64,000 nt of DNA from Endozoicomonas sp. NE40 (GCF_040549045.1 NZ_JBEWTB010000002.1:1023501-1087500); one strand, 5' to 3'; shown: positions 54,051 through 62,577, counted from the first letter of the stretch. Made by a program: numbers and translations. Notes: generated by a model not told the origin, from the sequence alone.

Positions 54051-56705
54051 ATGCGCTTTAAGAAAAGTTTACTGGCGGCATCGATCATCGCATCGATGGC
54101 ACTGACCGGTTGTACTGACAACAGTAGTGACGACGAAATCACGGTTGGTCAGCCTCCCCTGAAGCCTCTGGGTGAGATCGCCCTGCAGTATGAAAACGTA
54201 CTGAATCGTACCGGTAACCCGCTGGCCCTGCATGACAAGGACGAATACGACAACGTTGCCTACAATCCACTGTACGACAACGGTAGCTGGCACGGTTTCC
54301 TGCTGCCGGGCAGCGCTGACACCTACGGCAGTTTCACAGGGCCTTCCATTATTGCGGAAGAATACAATGTGCTGCTGGGCAAATACATGGATCAGCTGTC
54401 CCTGACCGACAGCGAAGGTAAGGTTTACGACCTGACAGCCGCCAAAGCCCCTGAGCTGATCTCCTACCCTGGTGCCCTGTACCAGCGTTATGACCTGGGT
54501 GACATTGAAGTTGCTATGGAGATGCGTTTTGTTGATGAGCGTGTCTCACTGGTTAAAACCACGGTTCTGAACAAAACGGATTCTGCCAAGGAACTGACCT
54601 TTAACTGGGCCGGTGAATTAACTGAAACCCTGTATCGCGGACCGGATGGCACAGACCCGGAAACAGTAACCGGAGAATACGGCGAAGACTTCCGCACATT
54701 AACCGCCACCAACGACGGCATTAATGTTCGCCTGAACGAGCAGCGTGACACCTGGTCAATGCTAACCCAGGACGACGCAACCTTTATGATTCGTCGCGAT
54801 CTTGAAACCACGCCAAATACAGTTGACTCGCTGAGCTACGAAGTTAAATCCAGCTCTGTCACTGTCGCCTCCGATGCAGCAACCACAGTCTGGACAACCC
54901 AGGCTTACGGTCATGATGCTGATGAAGTCGCAGCGATTGAACAGACAACGACAAAAATTCTGGACAATCCGGAAGGCTACTTCCAGAAATCTGCAGATCG
55001 CTGGGAAGGCTACCTGAAAAACGGCCTGACCAACAAAGACGCTACAGAAGAGCAAACCCGTCTGGCGGTTAAGACCATTCAGAGTCTGCACACCAACTGG
55101 CGCTCCCCTTACGGCTTCCTGAAAACTGCCGGTGTCACCCCTTCCTACACCGCTCCGTGGTTTGCCGGTGGTGTATGGCCTTGGGACAGCTGGAAGCACG
55201 TTTACGCTCTGGCGCACATCAACCCGGATCTGGCAATGGATAACGTTCGCTCCATGTTTGATTACCAGGTTGACGAAGATGACACCCTGCGTCCACAGGA
55301 TGCCGGCATGATCATTGACGTTGTCTTCCCGAACATGCAGAGCCTGCGCGAAGACAAGCCATTTAACAATGATCAGGATTTCTACAACAAGGTCACAAAA
55401 AATGGCACCAGACACCTCGACGGTGGCAACTGGAACGAGCGGAACACCAAGCCATCTCTGGCTTCCTGGGCCGTATGGGAAACTTATCTGGGCCTGAAAG
55501 AGCAAAATCGTGAAGACGATGCGAAAGCATGGATCAAGGAAATGTACCCTCAGCTGGTTGACTACCATAACTGGTGGTACAGCAACCGCGACATCAACGG
55601 CAACGGCATTGTTGAATACGGCGCCACCATGGATCCGTCTCACAATGGTGCGCTGGTTGGCGGTGAAATCGTTGAAGGTGAAGAGCTGAAGTTCCACTTC
55701 ACTTATTCCGACGACCTGAACATGTCTGAAGACCTGAAGGACATGATGGGAGAGTCCTGCCTTGAAGGTGATGACCAGGAACAAACCTGTTTCAGCACAG
55801 ATATGTACGACGCAATGGCAGAATGGGGTGAGGCGGATATCTTCGCTCCGGCACAAGATGGCGTAGGCTGGGAGTCCGGCCGGGATAACGCGGCCAACTT
55901 CGGTTTCATTGATGAAGACCAGCTACAAAAGTATGCCGATGAAGAATACGGTGGCGACATGGTACTGGCCCGTGCGGACTGGACTCCGGGCTTCTTCCAG
56001 ATTCAGAACAATGAAGGTGACGCGCTGGGCTACGTTATCAATCAGGAATCTGTTGATATCAACTCCTATCTGGCGGCTGAAAAGAACTTCCTGGCCGATA
56101 TGGCTGAGATTCTGGGCGACGAGGCTGCTGCTGAAACCTATCGTGACGACGCAGAGAAAATCGCCGAGTACATCAACAAAAACATGTTTGATAACGCAAG
56201 CGGCTTCTATTACGACCTGAAGATCACCCGGGACGATGTAGAACCTTACGGTGTCAACGATGAAGCTGAGCTGCTAACTAAACGCGGTCGTGGCCCTGAA
56301 GGCTGGTCCCCGCTGTTTAACAATATTGCATCGGAAGAAAACGCCCACCAGGTTCGTGACGTGATCATGGACGAGGACGAGTTCAACGCTGAGGCTGTAC
56401 CATTCCCAACCGCTTCCAAGAGCAACCCGGCTTACCATCCGGACATCTACTGGCGTGGCCGTGTCTGGGTTGATCAGGTGTACTTCGGCCTGCAAGGCCT
56501 GGCGAACTACGGTTTCGACCAGGAAGCCCAGGAGCTGATGGACAAGATCCTGAACAACGCCGACGGTCTGCTGGAAGACGGTGCTATCAGGGAGAACTAC
56601 AACCCTGAAACGGGTGCAGTTCAGGGCGCTACCAACTTTGGCTGGAGTTCCGCGCACTTTTACATGATGTACCGCAACTTCATGAACAAGCGCACTTCTT
56701 CATGA
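54051..56705 (+). CDS. ygjK: GH63 alpha-glucosidase lipoprotein, YgjK-like, copy 2
   Basis: 884 aa. Same lipoprotein signal as copy 1 (MRFKKSLLAASIIASMALTG, Cys21) and the same GH63 motifs; catalytic acid D612 in WESGRDNAANFG and base E848 in RENYNPETGAVQG. Differences from copy 1 cluster in the region around residues 190-300 and 540-640, with a shorter loop after WESGRDNAANFGFI. The C-terminus is altered: a 38-bp tandem duplication (56653-56728) shifts the frame and replaces the expected ending NKSE with NKRTSS. All catalytic motifs lie before this point, so the enzyme is probably active. The two copies may differ in substrate. Confidence 0.93.
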   Translation: MRFKKSLLAASIIASMALTGCTDNSSDDEITVGQPPLKPLGEIALQYENVLNRTGNPLALHDKDEYDNVAYNPLYDNGSWHGFLLPGSADTYGSFTGPSIIAEEYNVLLGKYMDQLSLTDSEGKVYDLTAAKAPELISYPGALYQRYDLGDIEVAMEMRFVDERVSLVKTTVLNKTDSAKELTFNWAGELTETLYRGPDGTDPETVTGEYGEDFRTLTATNDGINVRLNEQRDTWSMLTQDDATFMIRRDLETTPNTVDSLSYEVKSSSVTVASDAATTVWTTQAYGHDADEVAAIEQTTTKILDNPEGYFQKSADRWEGYLKNGLTNKDATEEQTRLAVKTIQSLHTNWRSPYGFLKTAGVTPSYTAPWFAGGVWPWDSWKHVYALAHINPDLAMDNVRSMFDYQVDEDDTLRPQDAGMIIDVVFPNMQSLREDKPFNNDQDFYNKVTKNGTRHLDGGNWNERNTKPSLASWAVWETYLGLKEQNREDDAKAWIKEMYPQLVDYHNWWYSNRDINGNGIVEYGATMDPSHNGALVGGEIVEGEELKFHFTYSDDLNMSEDLKDMMGESCLEGDDQEQTCFSTDMYDAMAEWGEADIFAPAQDGVGWESGRDNAANFGFIDEDQLQKYADEEYGGDMVLARADWTPGFFQIQNNEGDALGYVINQESVDINSYLAAEKNFLADMAEILGDEAAAETYRDDAEKIAEYINKNMFDNASGFYYDLKITRDDVEPYGVNDEAELLTKRGRGPEGWSPLFNNIASEENAHQVRDVIMDEDEFNAEAVPFPTASKSNPAYHPDIYWRGRVWVDQVYFGLQGLANYGFDQEAQELMDKILNNADGLLEDGAIRENYNPETGAVQGATNFGWSSAHFYMMYRNFMNKRTSS

Positions 56706-56728
56706 AGTACCGCAACGTCATAAATAAG
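56653..56728. repeat. 38-bp tandem duplication at the end of GH63 copy 2
   Basis: 56653-56690 is imperfectly repeated at 56691-56728. The unit length is not a multiple of three, so the original ending, still visible as TTTGAGTAAATCTGAC at 56729, is out of frame and a TGA inside the second unit (56703-56705) ends the gene. Confidence 0.88.
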
Positions 56729-56810
56729 TTTGAGTAAATCTGACGACCTGTTTTTGAACGGCTTTTTATAAACAACGTTTAAATAACTTTTTAAAGAAAG
56801 AGTGGCTTTT

Positions 56811-56848
56811 TGCGGCCTTTATCCCTGACGGGTACTGGCCGCACTTTT
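56811..56848 (+). terminator. Intercistronic hairpin 1, module 2 (GH63 to porin)
   Basis: TGCGGCC (56811-56817) pairs with GGCCGCA (56837-56843), followed by CTTTT. Matches the element at 50645. Confidence 0.65.
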
Positions 56849-56882
56849 AAACCACCGATTATTGATCTGTTAAACCAAGCAC

Positions 56883-57989
56883 ATGAGTAAAGAAATGAAA
56901 AAGACATTACTGGCTATCACCGTTATTACCGCTTCTTCCAGCGCAGTTGCTGGCTGGACTTCTGACGATGGTCGACTGACCATTGGTGGCGATGCCGAGA
57001 TGAACTTTGACATGGTTGACAACAAAAACGGTGTCAACAGTCCAACAATAAAAGACAACAATGGTAACACTAACACCCAGCTAGCTGACGACTCCCGCGT
57101 CATGCTGGACGTGACCTGGCGTGACGCCCGTGAAGACGGCAGCTTTGTTCAGGCCACTGCTCAGCCTCTGCTGAGAGCAGACGGCAACGTTGAACTGGAT
57201 GATGCCTACTTCGCATTCGGTATGGACAAGGACTGGATGTTCCAGATTGGTCGTTACGAAGCCATAGATCTGTTCCCACTGGGTAAAGATACTGCTGTTT
57301 TCTATGCGGCTGGCAGTGATGAAATGGGTGAAGGTGTTTATTACTACATGGCAAAAGAAGGCCGTGGTCGACGTGGTAAAGCGGGTCAGGCAAGGGTTAC
57401 CGGTCAATTTGGCAACTGGACTTCTGAAGTTTCTACCGTTTACGGCGACACCACAGAGATTGTCGGTAAAGCAGAAACTGATGCTGAGTCTAAAAGCAAT
57501 AGCTTCCTGGTTCGCCCTGCCATTAACTACCTGAGTGATGATGGAAACGTTAGTATCAGCTTTGGTGCCGAATATGAGATGTCAGACGACTCCGTATACA
57601 AGACCGAAGGTGGTACAACCCGCGACCTGGCTGACCGTTACGGCCTGTCCGCTACAGCGACCCTGACCTTCGGTAAACTGATCTGGAACAACAGCATGGC
57701 TTATCAGGATGCTGAAGAACTGTGGAAGGCAACCACCTTCAACAGTAACATCATTTACAATGCTTTTGGCCTGGGTGCGTCTGTTGCTAAAAACGATCAC
57801 GTAGACAGCACTAAGTCAGATACCGATTCCTTCGTCGTTTACACCGCTTACACCGTACCAGTACTGGACTTCCATAACGCCGAAGTGACTTTCGCACTGT
57901 CCCACTCCAAAACAGAAAATGCTTACGGCACCAAAGGCAATGACGAGAAAACTACAGCCTTCCGTACGCGCTTTAACTACTACTTCTAA
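56883..57989 (+). CDS. Outer-membrane carbohydrate porin, copy 2
   Basis: 368 aa, paralogue of the porin at 50717 with the same signal peptide (MKKTLLAITVITASSSAVAG) and the same C-terminal FRTRFNYYF. The N-terminal and central loops differ (for example the segment after GDAEMNFDMV), while the last 44 residues and their DNA are almost identical to copy 1. Loop divergence with a conserved barrel end suits different oligosaccharide specificity. Second gene of module 2, 178 bp after the GH63 gene across a hairpin. Confidence 0.85.
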   Translation: MSKEMKKTLLAITVITASSSAVAGWTSDDGRLTIGGDAEMNFDMVDNKNGVNSPTIKDNNGNTNTQLADDSRVMLDVTWRDAREDGSFVQATAQPLLRADGNVELDDAYFAFGMDKDWMFQIGRYEAIDLFPLGKDTAVFYAAGSDEMGEGVYYYMAKEGRGRRGKAGQARVTGQFGNWTSEVSTVYGDTTEIVGKAETDAESKSNSFLVRPAINYLSDDGNVSISFGAEYEMSDDSVYKTEGGTTRDLADRYGLSATATLTFGKLIWNNSMAYQDAEELWKATTFNSNIIYNAFGLGASVAKNDHVDSTKSDTDSFVVYTAYTVPVLDFHNAEVTFALSHSKTENAYGTKGNDEKTTAFRTRFNYYF

Positions 57990-58026
57990 ACGAATAGTCT
58001 GAGAAAATCAGACATTCCGGAAGTCG

Positions 58027-58075
58027 ATAACCTGACACAGACATTACACTTCTACTGTCGTCTGTATCAGGTTAT
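58027..58075 (+). promoter_or_regulatory. Intercistronic hairpin 2, module 2 (porin to ptsG)
   Basis: 58027-58042 pairs with 58060-58075 over 15 of 16 positions. Same place and loop length as the module 1 element at 51885 but with the mismatch at a different position, so the fold is preserved despite base changes. Confidence 0.7.
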
Positions 58076-58123
58076 TATCCACCTCCCTTTTTCTCACCAA
58101 CCAATCTATTAGGGATTATTATA

Positions 58124-59575
58124 ATGTTGCAAAACGCCTTTGGGGTGCTGCAGAAAATTGGCCGTGCGCTGATGCTGCCTGTAGCCATTCTGCCAGTTGC
58201 GGGTATCCTGCTGGGTATCGGTGCTGCTGATTTTAGCTTCCTGCCTTCCCTGCTGAGCCAGGTGATGGAACAGGCCGGTGGTGCCGTCTTCGGCAACCTG
58301 CCACTGCTGTTCGCTATCGGTACCGTACTGGGCCTGACTGACAACGACGGTGTTTCCACTCTGGCTGCAATCGTTGGCTACGTGGTTATGCTGGCCACCA
58401 TGGGTCTGGTTGCAGGCCTGATGGGTGTTGAAACCAAGTCCATCATGGGCATCACCTCCATTGATACCGGCGTATTCGGCGGCATCCTGTCTGGTGCTCT
58501 GGCGGCGGTTATGTTCAACCGTTTCTTCAAGATCCAGCTGCCAGAATACCTGGGCTTCTTCGCTGGTAAGCGTTTCGTACCTATCGTTACCGCTTTTGGT
58601 GCCATCATTCTGGGTACCATCCTGGCGTTCGTATGGCCTCCAATCGGTGCGGTGATCGACTCCTTCGGTAACTACGCTGTTGAAGGCAACCCGGTAACCA
58701 TGGGCTTCGTATACGGCTTCATCGAGCGTATGCTGATTCCTTTCGGTATCCACCACGTATGGAACGTTCCTTTCCAGATGGAAATGGGTCAGTTTGTTAA
58801 CGAAGCGGGTCAGGTATTCACTGGTGACATTCCTCGCTTCTTCGCTGGTGACCCGACTGCAGGCTTCCTGGCTGGCGGCTTCCTGTTCAAGATGTTCGGT
58901 CTGCCTGCTGCGGCTATCGCTATGTGGCACACGGCTAAGACCAAGCACCAGAAGCGTGTTGGCGGCATCATGGTATCCGCAGCCCTGACCTCCATGCTGA
59001 CCGGTATCACTGAGCCAATCGAATTCTCCTTCATGTTCCTGGCTCCGGCTCTGTACGTTGTACACGCCCTGCTGGCAGGTTTCGCTTTCGTGATTACCAA
59101 CTTCCTGGAAATCAAGATGGGTGCTTCCTTCTCCCACGGCCTGATCGACTTCGCCCTGTTCTCCAGCATCGGCACCAAGTCCTTCTGGCTGATTCCTCTG
59201 GGAGCTGTATACGCTGCGGTTTACTACGGCGTATTCCGTGCGGTAATCACCAAGTTCAACCTGAAGACTCCTGGTCGTGAAGACGAAGAAAGTGGTTCTC
59301 AGGTAGAAGTAGGCCCTGAGCTGGCTGGCAAGCTGATCACCGCTTTCGGTGGCAACGCTAACATCAAGTCCATCGACGCTTGTATCACCCGTCTGCGTGT
59401 CGCAGTGGTTGACGTAAACAAGGTTGACCAGGCTGCCATCAAGGCACTGGGTGCTCGCGGTGTTATGGTAGTTGGTAACAACATGCAGGCTATCTTCGGC
59501 ACACAGTCTGAGAATATCAAGACTGCCATGAACGAAGTGAACAAGTCTGGCGGCATGACTCCGGCAACCGCTTAA
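58124..59575 (+). CDS. ptsG: PTS glucose EIICB (PtsG), copy C, module 2
   Basis: 483 aa with AGGGA before the ATG. By eye differs from copies A and B at one residue (Thr270 in MWHTAKTKHQ; Ser in the others), apart from synonymous changes. EIIC and EIIB domains and phospho-Cys420 intact. Last gene of module 2; followed by a very strong terminator and then the convergent sensor kinase gene. Confidence 0.97.
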   Translation: MLQNAFGVLQKIGRALMLPVAILPVAGILLGIGAADFSFLPSLLSQVMEQAGGAVFGNLPLLFAIGTVLGLTDNDGVSTLAAIVGYVVMLATMGLVAGLMGVETKSIMGITSIDTGVFGGILSGALAAVMFNRFFKIQLPEYLGFFAGKRFVPIVTAFGAIILGTILAFVWPPIGAVIDSFGNYAVEGNPVTMGFVYGFIERMLIPFGIHHVWNVPFQMEMGQFVNEAGQVFTGDIPRFFAGDPTAGFLAGGFLFKMFGLPAAAIAMWHTAKTKHQKRVGGIMVSAALTSMLTGITEPIEFSFMFLAPALYVVHALLAGFAFVITNFLEIKMGASFSHGLIDFALFSSIGTKSFWLIPLGAVYAAVYYGVFRAVITKFNLKTPGREDEESGSQVEVGPELAGKLITAFGGNANIKSIDACITRLRVAVVDVNKVDQAAIKALGARGVMVVGNNMQAIFGTQSENIKTAMNEVNKSGGMTPATA

Positions 59576-59604
59576 TCAATCGCTAAACGATTAAGCCACT
59601 TCAT

Positions 59605-59644
59605 AAACGGGGGGCTTCTCGAAAGAGAAGCCCCCCGTTTTTTT
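59605..59644 (+). terminator. Intrinsic terminator of module 2
   Basis: Perfect 16-bp stem (59605-59620 with 59625-59640), GAAA loop and T-run to 59644. Ends ptsG copy C and probably also the convergent kinase transcript. Confidence 0.95.
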
Positions 59645-59672
59645 ATCGATATAAAAGTGGTGAGTGAAAAAG

Positions 59673-61217
59673 TCAGATGTCGTAAGGAATGATGAGGGTA
59701 ACTTCGAGCCCACCCTGCGGATGGTTACGAAGGTTCAGCTGCCCTCCGTGAGTACCCACCAGGTGTCGTGCAGTGATTAGCCCCAGACCGTTACCGCCGG
59801 GATTGCAGGCCTCACCGTGTTCGAAGCGGCGATAGGGCTGAAAGACTTCTTCTTCCATACCTTCTGGCAAGCCAGGTCCCTGATCCCTGATAACAATCCG
59901 GTTATAACTATCTTCCACAGAAAGGGAGATATCTGCATTGCCACCATAGACCACTGCGTTATCAATCAGGTTTTCAAGGCAACGCCTTAACGCCAGCGGT
60001 TTACCGGTCACAATCTCGTACTCATGACACTTAAGGCTGATCTTCTGTCCAACAGACTGACCAGCCCGGGCGATACTCTCCAGCACCTGTTTCAGATCAA
60101 CACTTTCGGGGTTTTCATGGATATCAGTATCCCGAACCATCTGAAGAGCACTTCGCACCATCATGTCCAGATGATCAATATCTTCAACAAACCCCTGTCG
60201 TTCATCGTCGTCATCCAGCATCTCTGCCCGTAGCCGTAACCGTGTTAACGGGGTTTTCAGGTCATGGGAAATTCCGGAAAACAGCTGTTTCCGGTCATTC
60301 AGGAAGTGCTGAATATTCCTCTGCATGCGATTAAATGCACTGGCCGTGGTTTTAAACTCTCTTGCCCCTTTTTCGGGCAGATACACGGGCTCAAAGCTTC
60401 TGCCAAAATTTTCAGCCGCCCTGGATAACTGCCCCACCGGTTGCGTCAGAACATAGATCATCCAGCTGCCAAATATCAGCAAAACCGTTAACCCGAACAA
60501 ATAAACCAGTTGCAGATCCATTGGCAGGGAAGACGACATAATGGCGGAATCTGGCATCAGGGTAGCAAGGTACAACCACTCATTGTTTGAAACCGGCACC
60601 TGTATCACCAGAATCGGCAACGACAGCGGCTCAACAATCAGTGCATGCTGACCCCAGCTTTCGGTCAGCTCCGTCAGGTAGGTCTCGTTATTAAACACCC
60701 GCAGTGTTTCCGGTGCCGAAAACGCAATGCTGATATCACCATTGGCATGGAAGGCATCAAGAGTATCCTGAAAGCCATTAATCACAATACCCTGACTACG
60801 GGTTCTGGGCAGTTCGTCGATCTCGATAAAGTCACGGTTGAGCGTCACAAAATAACGCGTTCCACCCATATCCCGTAACTGATCCAGAATGATGTGTCGA
60901 TAACGGTTTGGCAGGGAGTCAAAGTATTCAATAGTAGACGACACCCGCATAGCCATATTGGATACAACGTTTTCCAGCGCCTTCTCCTGTGTCGTCCGGC
61001 TTTGATAAGTCCAGACAAAGCTGATGACCAGTTGCGAAGCAAACACCAGCAGCAGCATAAACATAAAGAACCGCCCCGGCAGAGAGTCAGGCAGCAGGAC
61101 GCGACTCAGGGAAGAAAGCCTGCTCCACCACTTTCTGGTCGTTTTACTGCCAGCAGCTCCGGAAGAACCACCCCGGCCTGCCGTTGCTTCGGCATCAACA
61201 TCAACAAACTCAGACAA
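59673..61217 (-). CDS. envZ: EnvZ-type sensor histidine kinase
   Basis: 514 aa (E. coli EnvZ 450); extra length is an Ala/Gly-rich cytosolic N-terminus. Two membrane helices near residues 49-69 and 236-256 bracket a periplasmic sensor domain. A HAMP linker follows, then the H-box with phospho-His318 (SGISHDLKTPLTRLRLR), N-box NLIDNAVVYGG and Gly boxes RDQGPGLP and GGNGLGLITARHLV. Starts 12 bp after the response regulator gene, so the two are one operon. It is the next locus after the two porin genes, which is suggestive because EnvZ/OmpR systems control porins. Confidence 0.93.
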   Translation of the reverse strand: MSEFVDVDAEATAGRGGSSGAAGSKTTRKWWSRLSSLSRVLLPDSLPGRFFMFMLLLVFASQLVISFVWTYQSRTTQEKALENVVSNMAMRVSSTIEYFDSLPNRYRHIILDQLRDMGGTRYFVTLNRDFIEIDELPRTRSQGIVINGFQDTLDAFHANGDISIAFSAPETLRVFNNETYLTELTESWGQHALIVEPLSLPILVIQVPVSNNEWLYLATLMPDSAIMSSSLPMDLQLVYLFGLTVLLIFGSWMIYVLTQPVGQLSRAAENFGRSFEPVYLPEKGAREFKTTASAFNRMQRNIQHFLNDRKQLFSGISHDLKTPLTRLRLRAEMLDDDDERQGFVEDIDHLDMMVRSALQMVRDTDIHENPESVDLKQVLESIARAGQSVGQKISLKCHEYEIVTGKPLALRRCLENLIDNAVVYGGNADISLSVEDSYNRIVIRDQGPGLPEGMEEEVFQPYRRFEHGEACNPGGNGLGLITARHLVGTHGGQLNLRNHPQGGLEVTLIIPYDI

Positions 61218-61229
61218 ACAGCTATTTCC

Positions 61230-61979
61230 TCATGCAGGCACTTTATCAACCCATTCGACTTCAGTCGTCAGGATGTAACCCTGCCCCCTGACCGTTTTGA
61301 TCAGTTCCGGCGCACGGGCATTTTCACCCAGACACTGTCGTAGGCGGCTGACATTCACATCAATAAAACGATCCATGGGTGCCGAGTTGCGCTTGCGCGT
61401 TACTTCAGCAATGCTCTCACGACTCAACACTTTGCCCTGATTGCGGATAAACAGCATCAGCAGGTTGTAGTCAGCCCCCGTCAAAGGTACAGGTTCACCT
61501 TCAGGTGAGGTCAGCTCACGGGTTACCTTATCCAGACAGAAACCATTGAAAACCGCATAACGCCCTGTTGTTTTTGGCTCAGCCACCTGCTCGCTGCGGC
61601 GGAAAATCGCTTTAATGCGTGCCAGCAGTTCGCGAGGGTTAAACGGCTTGCCCAGATAATCGTCAGCGCCCATTTCCAGACCAATGATTCTATCCATTTC
61701 ATCAGAAACGGCTGTCAGCATTATTACCGGTGCTTTTGAAAAAGTACGCAATTCCCGGCAGACATCAAAACCATCCATACCCGGCATCATGATATCCAGC
61801 ACGACAATAACCCGTGACTCATCCTCTCCGGCAGAACGCCACTCCTGAAACTCCTGTAAAAAGCTTTCACCGCTGTTGGCGGCAATGACGTTATAACCAT
61901 TCTTTTTCAGATAGCTGGCCAGCAGATCACGAATCGAGTCATCGTCGTCTACAACAAAAACAGTGCTAGAATCAACCAT
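61230..61979 (-). CDS. ompR: OmpR-family response regulator
   Basis: 249 aa from the ATG at 61979 (MVDSSTVFVVDDDDSIRDLL); an upstream in-frame start would add ten residues. Receiver domain with acidic pocket DDDD and phospho-Asp62 in VVLDIMMPGMDG, switch Thr in MLTAVSDEMD and Lys in YLGKPFNPREL. C-terminal winged-helix OmpR DNA-binding domain with SRESIAEVTRKR, DVNVSRLRQCLGE and IKTVRGQGYIL. Similar in size to OmpR (239) and AmgR. Upstream of and linked to the envZ-like gene. Regulated genes are not shown by the sequence. Confidence 0.94.
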   Translation of the reverse strand: MVDSSTVFVVDDDDSIRDLLASYLKKNGYNVIAANSGESFLQEFQEWRSAGEDESRVIVVLDIMMPGMDGFDVCRELRTFSKAPVIMLTAVSDEMDRIIGLEMGADDYLGKPFNPRELLARIKAIFRRSEQVAEPKTTGRYAVFNGFCLDKVTRELTSPEGEPVPLTGADYNLLMLFIRNQGKVLSRESIAEVTRKRNSAPMDRFIDVNVSRLRQCLGENARAPELIKTVRGQGYILTTEVEWVDKVPA

Positions 61980-62271
61980 AAGCAACCAAATCCCAATATA
62001 CTGCAACATTATGTCTCGGGTAGAGACTGTAACATAATGATTTAGCTCAATTTTAGATAAATTGATCCAACACTGTCATACACATATCTCTCATCGACCC
62101 CGTACTAATGCACAGATAAAATGTAGAAACCACTGCGCCTCTGAATGAAGCACGAAAAGCGACAGCTTAACTGTTTTTACAGATGAATGTTAGGGGAGGA
62201 AGCTTTGCGTTCAGGGTTAAAGTTGTTATCGTTTTAACATCAAACAGAACCCATCACTCATACGACAGAAA

Positions 62272-62577
62272 ATGAATAAAAAAACATTTCTGACTGAAGT
62301 TGCCAGCCAGCTTGAAGCCATTTACAAAGCCAGCAAGTCGGGGCTGAAACCAGGCGCAAAGGCACGCCATCGCTGCGAAGGCTTTATGCACGCCGGAGAG
62401 TTCATGGGGGTAGCCTCCAGAGAAGAACTCTCTGCACTGATGGAACAGTGCCATCAAAAAGTCTTTGGTGAATCCATTGCAGAAAGGGAGGCACAGAAAA
62501 AGCGGCAACAGAAATGGTCGTCAGAAAGTGTTGATTACAGCGAATTCGAAAGCCCGGCTTTTGACCGCAAGAGGTAA
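62272..62577 (+). CDS. Small conserved hypothetical protein
   Basis: 101 aa, basic, no signal peptide or membrane segment. Contains a Cys/His pair region (KARHRCEGFMHAGEFMG, then LMEQCHQKVFG) and a charged C-terminal tail. I have a sense of similar short proteins in other gammaproteobacteria but no family name. The ATG at 62272 lacks a strong ribosome site. It stands alone, divergent from the ompR-like gene. Confidence 0.65.
   Translation: MNKKTFLTEVASQLEAIYKASKSGLKPGAKARHRCEGFMHAGEFMGVASREELSALMEQCHQKVFGESIAEREAQKKRQQKWSSESVDYSEFESPAFDRKR

Larger units (their letters stand above)
47855..59575. repeat. Tandem duplication of a three-gene sugar module
   Basis: Module 1 (47855-53433) and module 2 (54051-59575) have the same gene order, spacing, intercistronic hairpins and terminators. 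Similarity is uneven: GH63 genes and porins are diverged, while the porin 3' end, the following intergenic region and ptsG are nearly identical (about 51715-53430 against 57857-59572). That pattern points to an old duplication with later gene conversion of the ptsG part. Confidence 0.9.
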
